Of a DNA stretch of 64,000 nucleotides, positions 45,066 to 54,339 are shown piece by piece. This DNA is from Bacteroidota bacterium (GTDB taxonomy: Bacteria; Bacteroidota; Bacteroidia; Bacteroidales; Lentimicrobiaceae). The stretch's first letter is position 1; each line of letters begins with the position of its first letter. Location: NCBI GenBank assembly GCA_009773515.1, contig WSXX01000012.1, forward strand, positions 1 through 64,000, read 5' to 3'. The notes below the pieces were generated by a model that was not told where the DNA came from, did no database searches, and was given only the letters and a program-made list of their open reading frames with translations. The position numbers and the translations under genes are program-made.

Positions 45066-45785
45066 ATGAACATGAAACTATTGTTAATCAGCAACTCCAC
45101 AAACCCGGGTGAAGAATACCTGGGTTGGCCAAGGCAGGACATTACCAATTTCTTGAAAGATACAGGCGTCAAGCGGATATTATTTATTCCTTATGCCGGT
45201 GTTACAGTGAGTTGGGATAATTATGAGGCTAAAGTAAAATCGGTTTTTCAATTGCTTGGATATGAGATTTACTCTATTCATCATGAAAAAGATCCGATAA
45301 AAGCTGTTGTTGAAGCCGAAGCCATTGCTGTAGGTGGTGGTAATACTTTCAGCCTGGTAAGGGAAATGCAACGCACAGGAATAATGCAGGCCATCAAAGG
45401 ACGTGCGCTTGCCGGCGTTCCATATATGGGCTGGAGCGCAGGTTCAAATGTCGCTTGCCCTACGCTGAGAACAACCAACGATATGCCTATTGTGCAACCT
45501 GATAGTTTTGACTGTATGGGATTAATGCCATTTCAGATCAATCCGCATTATCTGGATGCACATCCTGCAGGACATGGTGGAGAAACACGTGAGCAACGGA
45601 TCGAAGAGTTTCTGGCAGCTAATCCTGGTGTATATGTTGCAGGATTGCGGGAAGCTACTTCTTTACAATATGACAACGGAAATCTGAAACTGATCGGACG
45701 CCATCCGATGAGGGTTTTCAGATATGGTTTAAGTCCACGTGAAATTCAGCCCGGCTCTGATGTTGATTTTCTGATGATTGAGTAA
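45066..45785 (+). CDS. pepE: alpha-aspartyl dipeptidase (peptidase E)
   Basis: A 239-residue cytoplasmic serine peptidase (family S51) that hydrolyses Asp-X dipeptides. The family motifs are GGGNTFSLVREM, the nucleophile elbow YMGWSAGSNVACPTLRTTNDM with Ser124, Asp139 and His161 (FQINPHY), and HGGETREQRI. These correspond to Ser120, Asp135 and His157 of E. coli PepE. The start could also be Met3. The terminator at 45836-45873 follows. Confidence 0.95.
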   Translation: MNMKLLLISNSTNPGEEYLGWPRQDITNFLKDTGVKRILFIPYAGVTVSWDNYEAKVKSVFQLLGYEIYSIHHEKDPIKAVVEAEAIAVGGGNTFSLVREMQRTGIMQAIKGRALAGVPYMGWSAGSNVACPTLRTTNDMPIVQPDSFDCMGLMPFQINPHYLDAHPAGHGGETREQRIEEFLAANPGVYVAGLREATSLQYDNGNLKLIGRHPMRVFRYGLSPREIQPGSDVDFLMIE

Positions 45786-45835
45786 GTCAAAGCCTGAAGC
45801 GTCTGTTTTATTTTTTATATTGAACATATGACCAC

Positions 45836-45873
45836 AACCCGGAACGTTTTATGACTTTCCGGGTTCTTTTTTT
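45836..45873 (+). terminator. rho-independent terminator of pepE
   Basis: AACCCGGAA (45836-45844) and TTCCGGGTT (45857-45865) form a perfect 9-bp stem followed by C and seven T. The loop contains an ATG that opens a false N-terminal extension of the next gene. Confidence 0.9.
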
Positions 45874-45934
45874 GATTACATTTGTTTCACTCATATCGAT
45901 AAAAACTTATACTTTAACCATAAAACCCAAAATT

Positions 45935-46510
45935 ATGAAATTTGAACTGCCCGCGCTTCCATACGCACCGGAAGCACTTGAACCAGTGATCAGTGCAAAC
46001 ACCATTAGTTTCCATTACGGGAAACACCATCAGGCTTACGTGAATAACCTCAATAATTTGATTGTGGGAACACGTTTTGAAAATGCAGATCTTGATGAGA
46101 TTGTAATGAAAGCAGATGGAGGAATCTTCAACAACGGAGCTCAGGTATGGAACCACACTTTTTACTGGGAAGGACTGGGAGCGAAAAATTCAGTTCCAAC
46201 CGGAAAACTACTGGAGAAGATCAACACATCTTTCGGGACATTTGAAAACTTCAAAGAAGTGTTTGCCGATTCAGCTGTAAAAGTTTTTGGCTCAGGCTGG
46301 GCCTGGCTTGTTGAAGACAATGAAGGCAATCTGAAAATTGTTCAAACCTCAAACGCAGGAAACCCAATGCGTGATGGTTTGAAACCTCTGTTTACCTGCG
46401 ATGTTTGGGAACATGCCTACTATCTGGATTTCCAGAATCGCCGCCCTGATTATGTAAAAGCTTTTTGGGGAATTGTAAACTGGAAAAAAGTAGAGGAAAG
46501 GCTGGGATAA
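45935..46510 (+). CDS. sodB: superoxide dismutase, Fe type
   Basis: A 191-residue cytoplasmic enzyme disproportionating superoxide. Metal ligands are His27 (FHYGKHHQAY), the histidine in AQVWNHTFYW, and the Asp and His of CDVWEHAYYLDFQ. The glutamine just before VWNHTFYW is characteristic of iron-type enzymes. I chose Met at 45935 (MKFELPALPY), the normal family start; the frame opens 28 codons earlier but inside the pepE terminator. It has its own terminator shared with the opposite gene (46540-46578). Confidence 0.95.
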   Translation: MKFELPALPYAPEALEPVISANTISFHYGKHHQAYVNNLNNLIVGTRFENADLDEIVMKADGGIFNNGAQVWNHTFYWEGLGAKNSVPTGKLLEKINTSFGTFENFKEVFADSAVKVFGSGWAWLVEDNEGNLKIVQTSNAGNPMRDGLKPLFTCDVWEHAYYLDFQNRRPDYVKAFWGIVNWKKVEERLG

Positions 46511-46539
46511 CTATTTTGTAATTCCTGCAGCGTAATCAG

Positions 46540-46578
46540 GCTGTCGCAAAAGTCATTCAGGCTTTTGCGACAGCTTTT
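46540..46578. terminator. bidirectional terminator between sodB and the HMA gene
   Basis: GCTGTCGCAAAAG (46540-46552) and CTTTTGCGACAGC (46562-46574) form a perfect 13-bp stem, followed by TTTTAATTTTAA on the plus strand. It lies 29 bases past sodB and 4 bases before the stop of the convergent HMA gene. Confidence 0.85.
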
Positions 46579-46582
46579 AATT

Positions 46583-46792
46583 TTAAGTCCAACCTTTAAA
46601 TCCGGATTTTTCAAGCACCTGTATTATTCTTGCTTCAACATCATCTGATTCAACTTCAGCTTTTAGCGGTCTGTCAGGATCGGTTATGTCGATTTCCCAT
46701 GATGAAAGGCCTTCAACCGTGTCAAGTCCAGGTCTTACAGAAGCAATGCAGCCATTGCATTTGAGGTTGGTTTTGAAAATTATAGTTTTCAT
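46583..46792 (-). CDS. heavy-metal-associated domain protein (copper chaperone-like)
   Basis: A 69-residue single HMA domain with Cys12 and Cys15 (KCNGCIAS) in the usual first loop, followed by the ferredoxin-like fold ending in VLEKSGFKGW. It resembles CopZ-type chaperones that hand copper(I) to a P-type ATPase. The first loop, LKCNGC, differs from the M-x-C-x-x-C of the CopA domain. It lies 118 bp downstream of copA on the same strand, which supports the copper role. Confidence 0.85.
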   Translation of the reverse strand: MKTIIFKTNLKCNGCIASVRPGLDTVEGLSSWEIDITDPDRPLKAEVESDDVEARIIQVLEKSGFKGWT

Positions 46793-46910
46793 TGTTAATT
46801 GTTTATTTGTTCAACTGTTACCAAGGCCACAATGTTCATCATTGCCGTTTATTTCAATGGTAATTAAATTTTATACTAAGGTCATCCGGAGTTCGGATAC
46901 TAACTGTTTT

Positions 46911-49112
46911 TTACCTGAGTCTTAAACTGTTTATCACCACCGAAACTGAGCTGAAAGCCATTGCTGCACTGGCAATCATTGGATTCAGAAGTAATCCGGT
47001 AAACGGATACAACAAGCCGGCAGCTACAGGAATTGCAATTATATTGTACCCAAAAGCCCAGACCAGGTTTTCACGGATGATACGGTTGGTTTTGCGCGAA
47101 AGTTTAATTGTTTCCACCACTTGCATTAACCTATGACCGGTGAGTGTGATGGCGGCAGCTTCGCGGCTTGCATCTGAACCTCCGCCCATTGCCATTCCCA
47201 CATCGGCGCGGGCAATGGCAATGGTGTCGTTAATGCCATCGCCGGCCATTGCTACTATTTTTCCTTTTTTCTTCAGCAAATCTACAAATGCAGCTTTTTC
47301 TTCGGGGGAAACGCCTGCCTTTACATTCGAAATTCCAGCTTTTTCAGCAATAATATGTGCACTTTTTTCATTATCGCCGGTGAGCATATGAATATCTATG
47401 CCCATGCTTTTAAGTGTCTTAACAGCATCCTGGGCATCGTCTCGCAGCTTATCGCTTAAAGCTGCAATTGCCAGTAACTTCTCTTCAGATGCGAGTATAA
47501 CAATCGAATCGCCATCTGAGGTCATTTTATCTATATGCTTAAGGCTGACTTCATCAGGTTCAATGCCGGCCTCTTTGAGCACAGCCGGACTTCCGGCAAA
47601 GTATAAACTGCCATCAATTTTTCCTGAAATTCCTTTGCCCGGAAAGTCAGTAAACTCTGAAACAGTCATTAATTCAGCATTAAGTTTGTCTGAAACAGTT
47701 ACCGACAAGGGATGCCGCGATAAGGCCGTAAGACTGGCAAAAATGTTATTGACAAAAGGTTGGTTATCATGATCGGTATAAACTACCTTATTCAGCAAAG
47801 GTTTCCCAATGGTTAAGGTGCCTGTTTTGTCTATTACAAGTGTATCTGTTTTGCCGGCAGATTCAATTCCACCTGCATCCCTGAAAAGAATTCCTTCTCT
47901 GGCTCCATGCCCAATGGCAGCAATCAAAGCTGTTGGAGTGGCAAGACCCAAAGCACATGGGCAGGCAATGATCAGTACGCTGATTGAAGTAACCAAAGCA
48001 TAGGCAATGGGTTGTTGAGGGAACAAAAACGCCCATACAGCAAAGGTTAAAATGCTGATAATGATAACAACAGGCACAAAAACAGATGAAATTCTGTCAA
48101 CAAGCAACTGAACCGGAGGCTTTGAGTTCTGCGCTTCATTTACCATTGTAATAATCCTTGATAATGTTGTTTCATTACCGGTTTTAATCACTTTCACTTC
48201 AAGCACACCTTCTTTATTCAAGGTGCCGGCAAGTACCATATCGCCACGCTGCCTGAAAACAGGAACAGGTTCTCCGCTCATCATGCTTTCTTCGATCCAT
48301 GAATTTCCTGAATCAATAATTCCATCAACCGGAATGTAATCGCCTAGTCTTATCAGCACAGAATCGCCGGGTAAAAGCGCGGAGATTGACACGACCTCAC
48401 GTTCGCCAGCTCTGATGCGGGTTGCTGTGTCTGGCTGCAGTTTCATCAGATTTTTTATAGCCGCCGAAGCTTTGTTCCGGCTGCGGTCTTCAAGGTATCT
48501 GCCAAGCAGAATCAGCGTGATAATTACCACAGCTGATTCATAGTAAACGTAACTGGTAATTCCGGTTTCAGACAAAACTCCGGGTGCAAGGGTATTGAGA
48601 ATGCTCAGAATGAAGGCAGCAGCGGTTCCCAGCGAAACCAGGGTATCCATGTTTGTTTTGCCGAAACGGGCAAGTCTGAATGCAGTTAAATAAAAACCAC
48701 TTCCTGAATAGAAAATCACCGGCAGACTCAATGCAAGAAGAATTATCTGCTGAACAGACGAAGCATGATGCCAGATCATGGAAATGACAAAAACCGGAAG
48801 AGAAAAGATGATCGCAACAATAAGTTTTATTTTCAATTTGTGATGACGACTCTCTTCAAGTTTATCAAATTCTTTGGAGTTGTCTTCTGTTGCGGTTACC
48901 AGGTCGTAACCAATGGGTTTCAGGGCGAGCTGCAAATCAAGAAGGCTGACAGCAACTGGGTTGAACTTGATTTTTACCGATGAAGTTGAATAATTCACCA
49001 CCGCATTATCGACTCCATTTTGCGATTTCAGTATGCTTTCGACACTTGAAGCACAAGCGGTACAACTCATACCGCTCACCGGAAGCGTGAGTTCTGTAAA
49101 GTAAGTTTTCAT
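46911..49112 (-). CDS. copA: copper-translocating P-type ATPase
   Basis: A 733-residue P1B-type ATPase that exports Cu(I) across the inner membrane. It has one N-terminal HMA domain (GMSCTACASSVES, Cys17 and Cys20), about eight transmembrane helices, the ion-binding CPC in IIACPCALGLATPTAL, the phosphorylation site DKTGTLT, the HP motif (LTALSRHPLSVTV) and the hinge GDGINDTIAIARADVG. C-terminal helices carry the NPMIASAAMAFSSVSVVINSLRLR segment with the usual conserved Asn and Met/Ser residues of copper pumps. The single HMA domain is a short form. The HMA chaperone follows. Confidence 0.95.
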   Translation of the reverse strand: MKTYFTELTLPVSGMSCTACASSVESILKSQNGVDNAVVNYSTSSVKIKFNPVAVSLLDLQLALKPIGYDLVTATEDNSKEFDKLEESRHHKLKIKLIVAIIFSLPVFVISMIWHHASSVQQIILLALSLPVIFYSGSGFYLTAFRLARFGKTNMDTLVSLGTAAAFILSILNTLAPGVLSETGITSYVYYESAVVIITLILLGRYLEDRSRNKASAAIKNLMKLQPDTATRIRAGEREVVSISALLPGDSVLIRLGDYIPVDGIIDSGNSWIEESMMSGEPVPVFRQRGDMVLAGTLNKEGVLEVKVIKTGNETTLSRIITMVNEAQNSKPPVQLLVDRISSVFVPVVIIISILTFAVWAFLFPQQPIAYALVTSISVLIIACPCALGLATPTALIAAIGHGAREGILFRDAGGIESAGKTDTLVIDKTGTLTIGKPLLNKVVYTDHDNQPFVNNIFASLTALSRHPLSVTVSDKLNAELMTVSEFTDFPGKGISGKIDGSLYFAGSPAVLKEAGIEPDEVSLKHIDKMTSDGDSIVILASEEKLLAIAALSDKLRDDAQDAVKTLKSMGIDIHMLTGDNEKSAHIIAEKAGISNVKAGVSPEEKAAFVDLLKKKGKIVAMAGDGINDTIAIARADVGMAMGGGSDASREAAAITLTGHRLMQVVETIKLSRKTNRIIRENLVWAFGYNIIAIPVAAGLLYPFTGLLLNPMIASAAMAFSSVSVVINSLRLR

Positions 49113-49355
49113 ATAATTTGTTCGTGACTGCTAATTTAGACCTTTTCTAAATACTAACTGGTCTTTATTCAGACAGGTGTCCGTTTTCTTTGTTATTGAT
49201 AAAAAAATGCGTTCGACCGAATAAAAGAATAACACCTCAAAAAAGTTTTTACTTTTTTTAGTTCTTAATGTTTTTTAATAAGCAATTATCTATATATTTA
49301 AAACCGAAAAACGACATTTTTCCATCTTTCTTAAAGTTCACAAAATCAACACACT

Positions 49356-51473
49356 ATGAAAAAAACATTACTTTTTCTTGTCGGGATACTAATGAGTACC
49401 CTGCTTTCTGCACAGGTTTTATTTGAAGAATCGTTCAGCGGTCCAACTTTTCCTCCTTCAGGCTGGATGGTTTTTGGAAATATGCAAAACTGGGCTTCAA
49501 GTGCAACCAATAATGCCAGTGGAGTAGCGCCTGAAATGCATGTTAAAGGCACACCTTCCTTTACAGGAACTCAACGTATTATTTCACCTCAGATCAACAC
49601 TACCGGAAATACTATGGTGATAATCCGTCTGAAACATATGTTTGATCATACCGATGGTAACTCATCTCCTATTACCCTTGGAGTTGATACCCGCTCAAAC
49701 AATGGCGCCTGGAACTCAGTGTGGTCAGTAGCTGCGACTACAGATATTGCTGCTCAAACCCTGACCATTGCAGTAAGCAATGCCAATGTTGGTGCTTCAA
49801 ACTTTCAGTTCAGCATTTATGTAAATGGTTCAAGTGCGAATATGAAGGAATGGTTTATTGATGATGTACAGGTCGTTGTTCCTTTAGAAAGGGATGCTGC
49901 TTTGTCGATGATTGATGTTCCTGCGCTTTTTGTTGGCAACAAAGCTGTTAAAGGTAGTTTCTCAAATCTCGGTGAAGTTGCCATTAACTCAGCTGATGTA
50001 AGCTGGCAGGCAAATGATGGTGACATCTTTACAACCTCATTTTCAGGGCTGAATATTACCACCGGAAACGCATATAATTTTGAATGTGCTGATTCACTTG
50101 TACTTCCATCTGGTATTTATGACCTCAAAGTAACGGTATCAAACGTTAACGGACTGGGTGAAGATCTTGATCCATCGAACGATTTAATGATTAAATCGAT
50201 TTCAATTCCAACAGCACTTATTGCTTATCGTCCGCTTATAGAATCATTCTCAAGTTCCACTTGCCCTCCATGCGAACCATTTAATACAAATTCGCTTAAT
50301 CCGTTTGTTCAGCAGAACGGCGACAATCTGACCATGATCAAATATTCTATGAACTGGCCTGGTTCTGGCGATCCATACTACACTGCTGATGGAGGTGTAC
50401 GTCGTACATATTACGGAGTTAACTCAGTGCCTGATCTTTATGTTGACGGAAAAAAGACTGCAACCAATGCAGCAGCGCTAAATGCTGCTTATAATTTAAC
50501 ATACGGAACATACACTTATGTTGATGTTGTTTCAACCCACGAAATTCAGGGTAACAATGTTATTATTGATGCCAATATTGTTCCTTATGCCAACTACCCG
50601 AATGTGAAGGTGCATATCGCAATTCTCGAAGAGTTAACAACAGGGAATGTTGGAACCAACGGAGAAACTTCTTTCCATCATGTTATGATGAAAATGGTGC
50701 CTGATGCAAATGGAACTACTGCAAACCTTGTTTCCGGCGAAACGCTTAACCTGAAGCATACCGTAAACATGTCAACAACTTTTGTTGAAGAAATGGATGA
50801 TCTGCTTGTTGCTATATTTATTCAGGACAACTCAACAAAAGGAATTTATCAATCAGATTATTCTTTGGAAGTTGGTGCTGCAACCTCAATCAATATTGAT
50901 AACAATGCGGTGAATGTTCCTATCAACCAGACTTTCATTATTGATTACAGCCAGCCGGTAAGAATGATTGGTGGTGCAGCTATTACCAACAGTAATGTAG
51001 CCCAATTGATTAATTTCCGTGAGGATGGATCAACCGGACCGCTGGTTGGATTTACAGCTACCATCAATGCTGCCAAAACTCAGATTGTTGTTACTCCAAA
51101 CCCAAGCCTTAAGTATGACCAGAGGTATTACTTCCAGTCATTGGCTGTTGAAAATGTTACAGGTGTTCCGACACTTCCGTTATCACGCACATTTTCTACC
51201 TTACTGAATACAGGCGTTCCGGTTAAACCCGTAAGTGCAACAAAGATTTATCCGAATCCTGCAAATAATATGCTTTACATCAACGACATTACCGGCATCG
51301 ATCGCGCTGATATCATCAGTGTTGTTGGAAATGTTGTGATGCGCATCAATAACTTCAGCACAAGCCGCGGCGAAGCTGGTATCGATATCAGCAGCCTGCC
51401 TTCAGGGATGTATTTTATCCGTTTGAGCGGAAGTGAAAAAGAAACAACCACAAGGTTTATTATTTCGAGATAA
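49356..51473 (+). CDS. T9SS-secreted Omp28-like protein with thioredoxin-like site
   Basis: A 705-residue secreted protein. After the signal peptide (1-20, TLLSAQ) comes an adhesin-like jelly-roll domain of the choice-of-anchor J type (about 22-180, EESFSGPTFPPSGWMVFG), then a CARDB-like stretch, a thioredoxin-like domain with CPPC (Cys303 and Cys306 in SSTCPPCEPFN), followed by an Omp28-type region (about 310-510), a Big_5/SbsA Ig-like domain (about 520-610, INIDNNAVNVPINQTFIIDY), and a T9SS sorting domain at the end (about 625-705, TKIYPNPANNMLYIND). The CPPC pair may form or reduce disulfides at the surface, but this is inferred. Confidence 0.85.
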   Translation: MKKTLLFLVGILMSTLLSAQVLFEESFSGPTFPPSGWMVFGNMQNWASSATNNASGVAPEMHVKGTPSFTGTQRIISPQINTTGNTMVIIRLKHMFDHTDGNSSPITLGVDTRSNNGAWNSVWSVAATTDIAAQTLTIAVSNANVGASNFQFSIYVNGSSANMKEWFIDDVQVVVPLERDAALSMIDVPALFVGNKAVKGSFSNLGEVAINSADVSWQANDGDIFTTSFSGLNITTGNAYNFECADSLVLPSGIYDLKVTVSNVNGLGEDLDPSNDLMIKSISIPTALIAYRPLIESFSSSTCPPCEPFNTNSLNPFVQQNGDNLTMIKYSMNWPGSGDPYYTADGGVRRTYYGVNSVPDLYVDGKKTATNAAALNAAYNLTYGTYTYVDVVSTHEIQGNNVIIDANIVPYANYPNVKVHIAILEELTTGNVGTNGETSFHHVMMKMVPDANGTTANLVSGETLNLKHTVNMSTTFVEEMDDLLVAIFIQDNSTKGIYQSDYSLEVGAATSINIDNNAVNVPINQTFIIDYSQPVRMIGGAAITNSNVAQLINFREDGSTGPLVGFTATINAAKTQIVVTPNPSLKYDQRYYFQSLAVENVTGVPTLPLSRTFSTLLNTGVPVKPVSATKIYPNPANNMLYINDITGIDRADIISVVGNVVMRINNFSTSRGEAGIDISSLPSGMYFIRLSGSEKETTTRFIISR

Positions 51474-51494
51474 CCTCAGGTTATTGTTCTGACT

Positions 51495-51532
51495 AAAGCC
51501 CGGCAAAGCTGTAATGCGCTGCCGGGCTTTTT
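51495..51532. terminator. bidirectional terminator
   Basis: AAAGCCCGGCA (51495-51505) and TGCCGGGCTTT (51520-51530) form an 11-bp stem with T on both sides. It serves the T9SS gene ending at 51473 and, on the other strand, the MFS gene ending at 51576. Confidence 0.88.
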
Positions 51533-51575
51533 AATTGTTGTTGAAAATGAATTTATCCTGATTTTTTGTCTCAAT

Positions 51576-52841
51576 TCATGAAAAACTCTTACTCATGGCG
51601 TTTTTAATCTGAGGGATTTTTCGCATAAATATAAGGGCAGCTATCATACATAAACCACCAGCTACCAGAAGCGTATTCTGCACACCGGCAGTCTCTGCTA
51701 TACTGCCCAGGGCAAGGCTTCCCAATGGAGTTATTCCCATAAATGACATGCTGTATAATGCCACCACACGGCCACGCATATGATCGTCAACCATTGTTTG
51801 TAAAAGGGTGTTGCTTGATGCAAATTCTACAACCATTCCAAAGCCGGTAATCAGCAGCATAATCAGTGAAAACCAGAAGTTTGAGGATATGGCAAATGTC
51901 ATTAAACCTGCACTGAACATAGCGGCTGAAATAAAAACTATGCGTGGTATGCTGTTAATTCCTTTTAACGACGCCAGATAGAATGCCCCGATAAGTGCAC
52001 CGGCACCAATTGCACCAGTCAGAAAACCAAGTGTCTGAGCATCGCCCCCCAAAACTTCACGGGCAAAAACCGGCATAAACACCTGATACGGAAGTCCGAT
52101 AAAACTTGTAATCATTACCATTAGTAAAAGATACCTGATATGAAGTTTCTGCCAGGAATATCTGAATCCGGAAATAAGATCAGTAAATACCGATTTCCCG
52201 CTGTTTAAAGTTAATGTTGGTTTGACATTCATAGCGATAAGTGTTCCTATAACAGCCATAAAGCTTAATCCATTAACCAGAAAACAAATTGCCTCTCCAC
52301 CAAGCGCAATCAGCAGGCCACCGATTGGAGGACCAATAAACCGCGCAGAATTAAAGAGCGTGGAATTTAATGCTATGGCATTCGGAAGGTCTTTTTTATT
52401 GGTGACCAGTTCTACAAGAAAAGCATGACGAAATGGTGTATCGAAAGCATTGGAGATTCCATTCAATATAGCCGCAACTATGATGTGCCAGACTTCAATC
52501 TTGCCTGAAAAGATCAGGAAAGCCATGCTGAGGGCAATTGCCATGGATGCCGATTGAGTAGCGATAAGAACTTTACGGCGAACAGTGCGGTCAGCAAATA
52601 CACCTGCCAGCGGCGTAAGAATCAGTGCAGGAATCTGACCTGCAAAACCAACAATCCCCAGCATAAGTGCTGAGTCAGTAAGCCTGTAAACAAGCCATCC
52701 CAAAGCAATGTTCTGAATCCATGTGCCTGGTAACGAGATCAGTTGCCCGATAAAATAATATCGGTAATTTCTGTATTTCAACGACCGGAATGCGAAGCCA
52801 GGCCTGTTTAAATAACTGCTGATGTCGATAAAACGATTCAA
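51576..52841 (-). CDS. MFS transporter (MFS_3/enterobactin-exporter-like)
   Basis: A 421-residue inner-membrane transporter with about twelve hydrophobic helices. The loop between helices 2 and 3 has GVFADRTVRRKVLIATQ, the MFS A-motif, and the equivalent in the second half is GMVVEFASSNTLLQTMVDDHMRGRV, the MFS_3 signature. This family includes EntS and macrolide or siderophore exporters; the substrate here is unknown. It stands alone between a terminator and the next promoter. Confidence 0.85.
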   Translation of the reverse strand: MNRFIDISSYLNRPGFAFRSLKYRNYRYYFIGQLISLPGTWIQNIALGWLVYRLTDSALMLGIVGFAGQIPALILTPLAGVFADRTVRRKVLIATQSASMAIALSMAFLIFSGKIEVWHIIVAAILNGISNAFDTPFRHAFLVELVTNKKDLPNAIALNSTLFNSARFIGPPIGGLLIALGGEAICFLVNGLSFMAVIGTLIAMNVKPTLTLNSGKSVFTDLISGFRYSWQKLHIRYLLLMVMITSFIGLPYQVFMPVFAREVLGGDAQTLGFLTGAIGAGALIGAFYLASLKGINSIPRIVFISAAMFSAGLMTFAISSNFWFSLIMLLITGFGMVVEFASSNTLLQTMVDDHMRGRVVALYSMSFMGITPLGSLALGSIAETAGVQNTLLVAGGLCMIAALIFMRKIPQIKNAMSKSFS

Positions 52842-53015
52842 AACTTCTCAATTTTTTACAAAGCTAAGCATTGCATTTTAAAGCTGACGTTATTCCGGCT
52901 GACATTGAAATGAAATATGGAAGGTAAAAACTCCGTTCATCGTATAAATCTTACTGTTGGTAGGACAAAATCCGCCATTCACCTGAAATTAATTTCTACT
53001 TCGCATACGCTGGTA

Positions 53016-53023
53016 TAATTTTG
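53016..53023 (+). promoter_or_regulatory. likely -7 box of the outer-membrane/methyltransferase operon
   Basis: TAATTTTG, the same -7 sequence as typA and ffh, lies 22 bases before the start at 53046. Confidence 0.4.
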
Positions 53024-53045
53024 CCCGTTACAAACACTATCTACT

Positions 53046-53708
53046 ATGAAAACTATTGTTGCTTCTTTACTACTAATGCTGACTTTGATTCCGGGTGTAT
53101 TCGCACAGGAAAGTCAGCCTGACGGAAATACTGAATTCCGTACTTTAATTGGAAATTCACCATCGTCGCTCGGCGGATACATTTCATTTGCGATGGGCAA
53201 CACCTCGCTCAACGGGCACAATGCACTGATGGGGCAGATGAGATTGGCTGCACGCATTGACCATTCATTGTCAATCGGTGTAATCGGAACCGGATTTTCA
53301 GATTTTTTTCACGGACTCAATTATGACCGCAAAGCCAACATCCCCGAGGGTTATTATATTGAAGGAGGCTATGGAGGTATTTTCATCGAGCCTGTATTTG
53401 CCCCCCATTTCCCGGTTCATTTTTCATTTCCATTGATGGTAGGCGCAGGTGCTGTAATGCTTACAGAAGATACTTACGGATACGACTGGAATGATTGGGA
53501 ATATCAATCAGATCGTCAGATTATTGAAATTGCACCTTTCGTGATTATTGAACCCGGTGTTGAACTCGAAATTAATCTGGCACGTTATGTGCGTTTATCG
53601 GCAGGTGTCAGTTATAAATTTACAAACTCCATTCAGCTTGATGCAGGCAAAGAACATCTGATGAATGGACTCTCGGTAAACGGAGGAATAAAGCTCGGCG
53701 TATTTTAA
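53046..53708 (+). CDS. outer-membrane beta-barrel protein, unknown
   Basis: A 220-residue exported protein with a signal peptide (1-20, GVFAQE). The rest alternates hydrophobic and polar residues in strands (GGYISFAMGNTSLNGHNALM, VSYKFTNSIQLDAGKEHLM) and ends in phenylalanine (GGIKLGVF), the C-terminal residue typical of outer-membrane barrels. I recognise no named family. It is 19 bp upstream of two methyltransferase genes, an unusual pairing. Confidence 0.65.
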   Translation: MKTIVASLLLMLTLIPGVFAQESQPDGNTEFRTLIGNSPSSLGGYISFAMGNTSLNGHNALMGQMRLAARIDHSLSIGVIGTGFSDFFHGLNYDRKANIPEGYYIEGGYGGIFIEPVFAPHFPVHFSFPLMVGAGAVMLTEDTYGYDWNDWEYQSDRQIIEIAPFVIIEPGVELEINLARYVRLSAGVSYKFTNSIQLDAGKEHLMNGLSVNGGIKLGVF

Positions 53709-53727
53709 TATTCAAAGTCAGAACATT

Positions 53728-54330
53728 ATGTTGAATTACACAGAAACCAAGCCTGAAATCAGGTATCACGAAACATACTCATTTGAGGCTCAGGTATGCA
53801 GCCGCAGAAGAAGTTCTCTTTACCGGCAGGTTTTACGCAGGGCAGGAAAAATGGAAAACGGAGTACTGCTTGAGATTGCACCGGGCGAAAAAAGCACAAA
53901 ATCGGTGGTTGCATCTGTTAATATCTGCAATTCAGCAGAGCAGGATCTTCTGCCACGTCTGCTTCCGCTTATTCAGGTTGAGAGTAGTTTTGGAACTGCT
54001 GATGATGTTTCTCAGCTCCCCTGGGAAAACAGTTCGTTTGAAACCATTATCTGTGTTGATGCTTTCAGCCTTTTTCGGAATCATGAGAAGGCTCTTGCTG
54101 AAATCAGAAGGGTTTTGCATAACAATGGCCGCTTGATTCTGGCCGATCAATGGTTCAGACACAGCAATCCGCTGACCGTAAACCTGATCAGCAGATACCC
54201 CAAAGTAAACGGAACCCGCATTTATTCTTCATCCAGAATTGCAAAAGTACTTGGCAATGCCGGTTTTGGAGAAATTGAATTTGAGGTTACCGGTTCAAAC
54301 AACTATATTTGCACCGCAACTGCCGTTTGA
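53728..54330 (+). CDS. class I SAM-dependent methyltransferase, degenerate
   Basis: A 200-residue putative methyltransferase of the Methyltransf_11 type. The motif I region is LLEIAPGEKST, without the usual G-x-G-x-G glycines. Motif IV-like SFETIICVDAFSLFRNHEKALAEIRRVL and the following NNGRLILAD are well kept. It may have lost cofactor binding or be a partner of the next gene, which begins 9 bp downstream. Substrate unknown. Confidence 0.65.
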   Translation: MLNYTETKPEIRYHETYSFEAQVCSRRRSSLYRQVLRRAGKMENGVLLEIAPGEKSTKSVVASVNICNSAEQDLLPRLLPLIQVESSFGTADDVSQLPWENSSFETIICVDAFSLFRNHEKALAEIRRVLHNNGRLILADQWFRHSNPLTVNLISRYPKVNGTRIYSSSRIAKVLGNAGFGEIEFEVTGSNNYICTATAV

Positions 54331-54339
54331 TTCACTGAA

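Noticed and set aside
45851-45934. N-terminal signal-like extension of the superoxide dismutase
   Set aside because: The upstream ATG is inside the loop of the pepE terminator, and the family begins at MKFELPALPY.
53728-54330. Calling the first methyltransferase a pseudogene
   Set aside because: The frame is intact and the downstream motifs are well kept; only motif I is changed.
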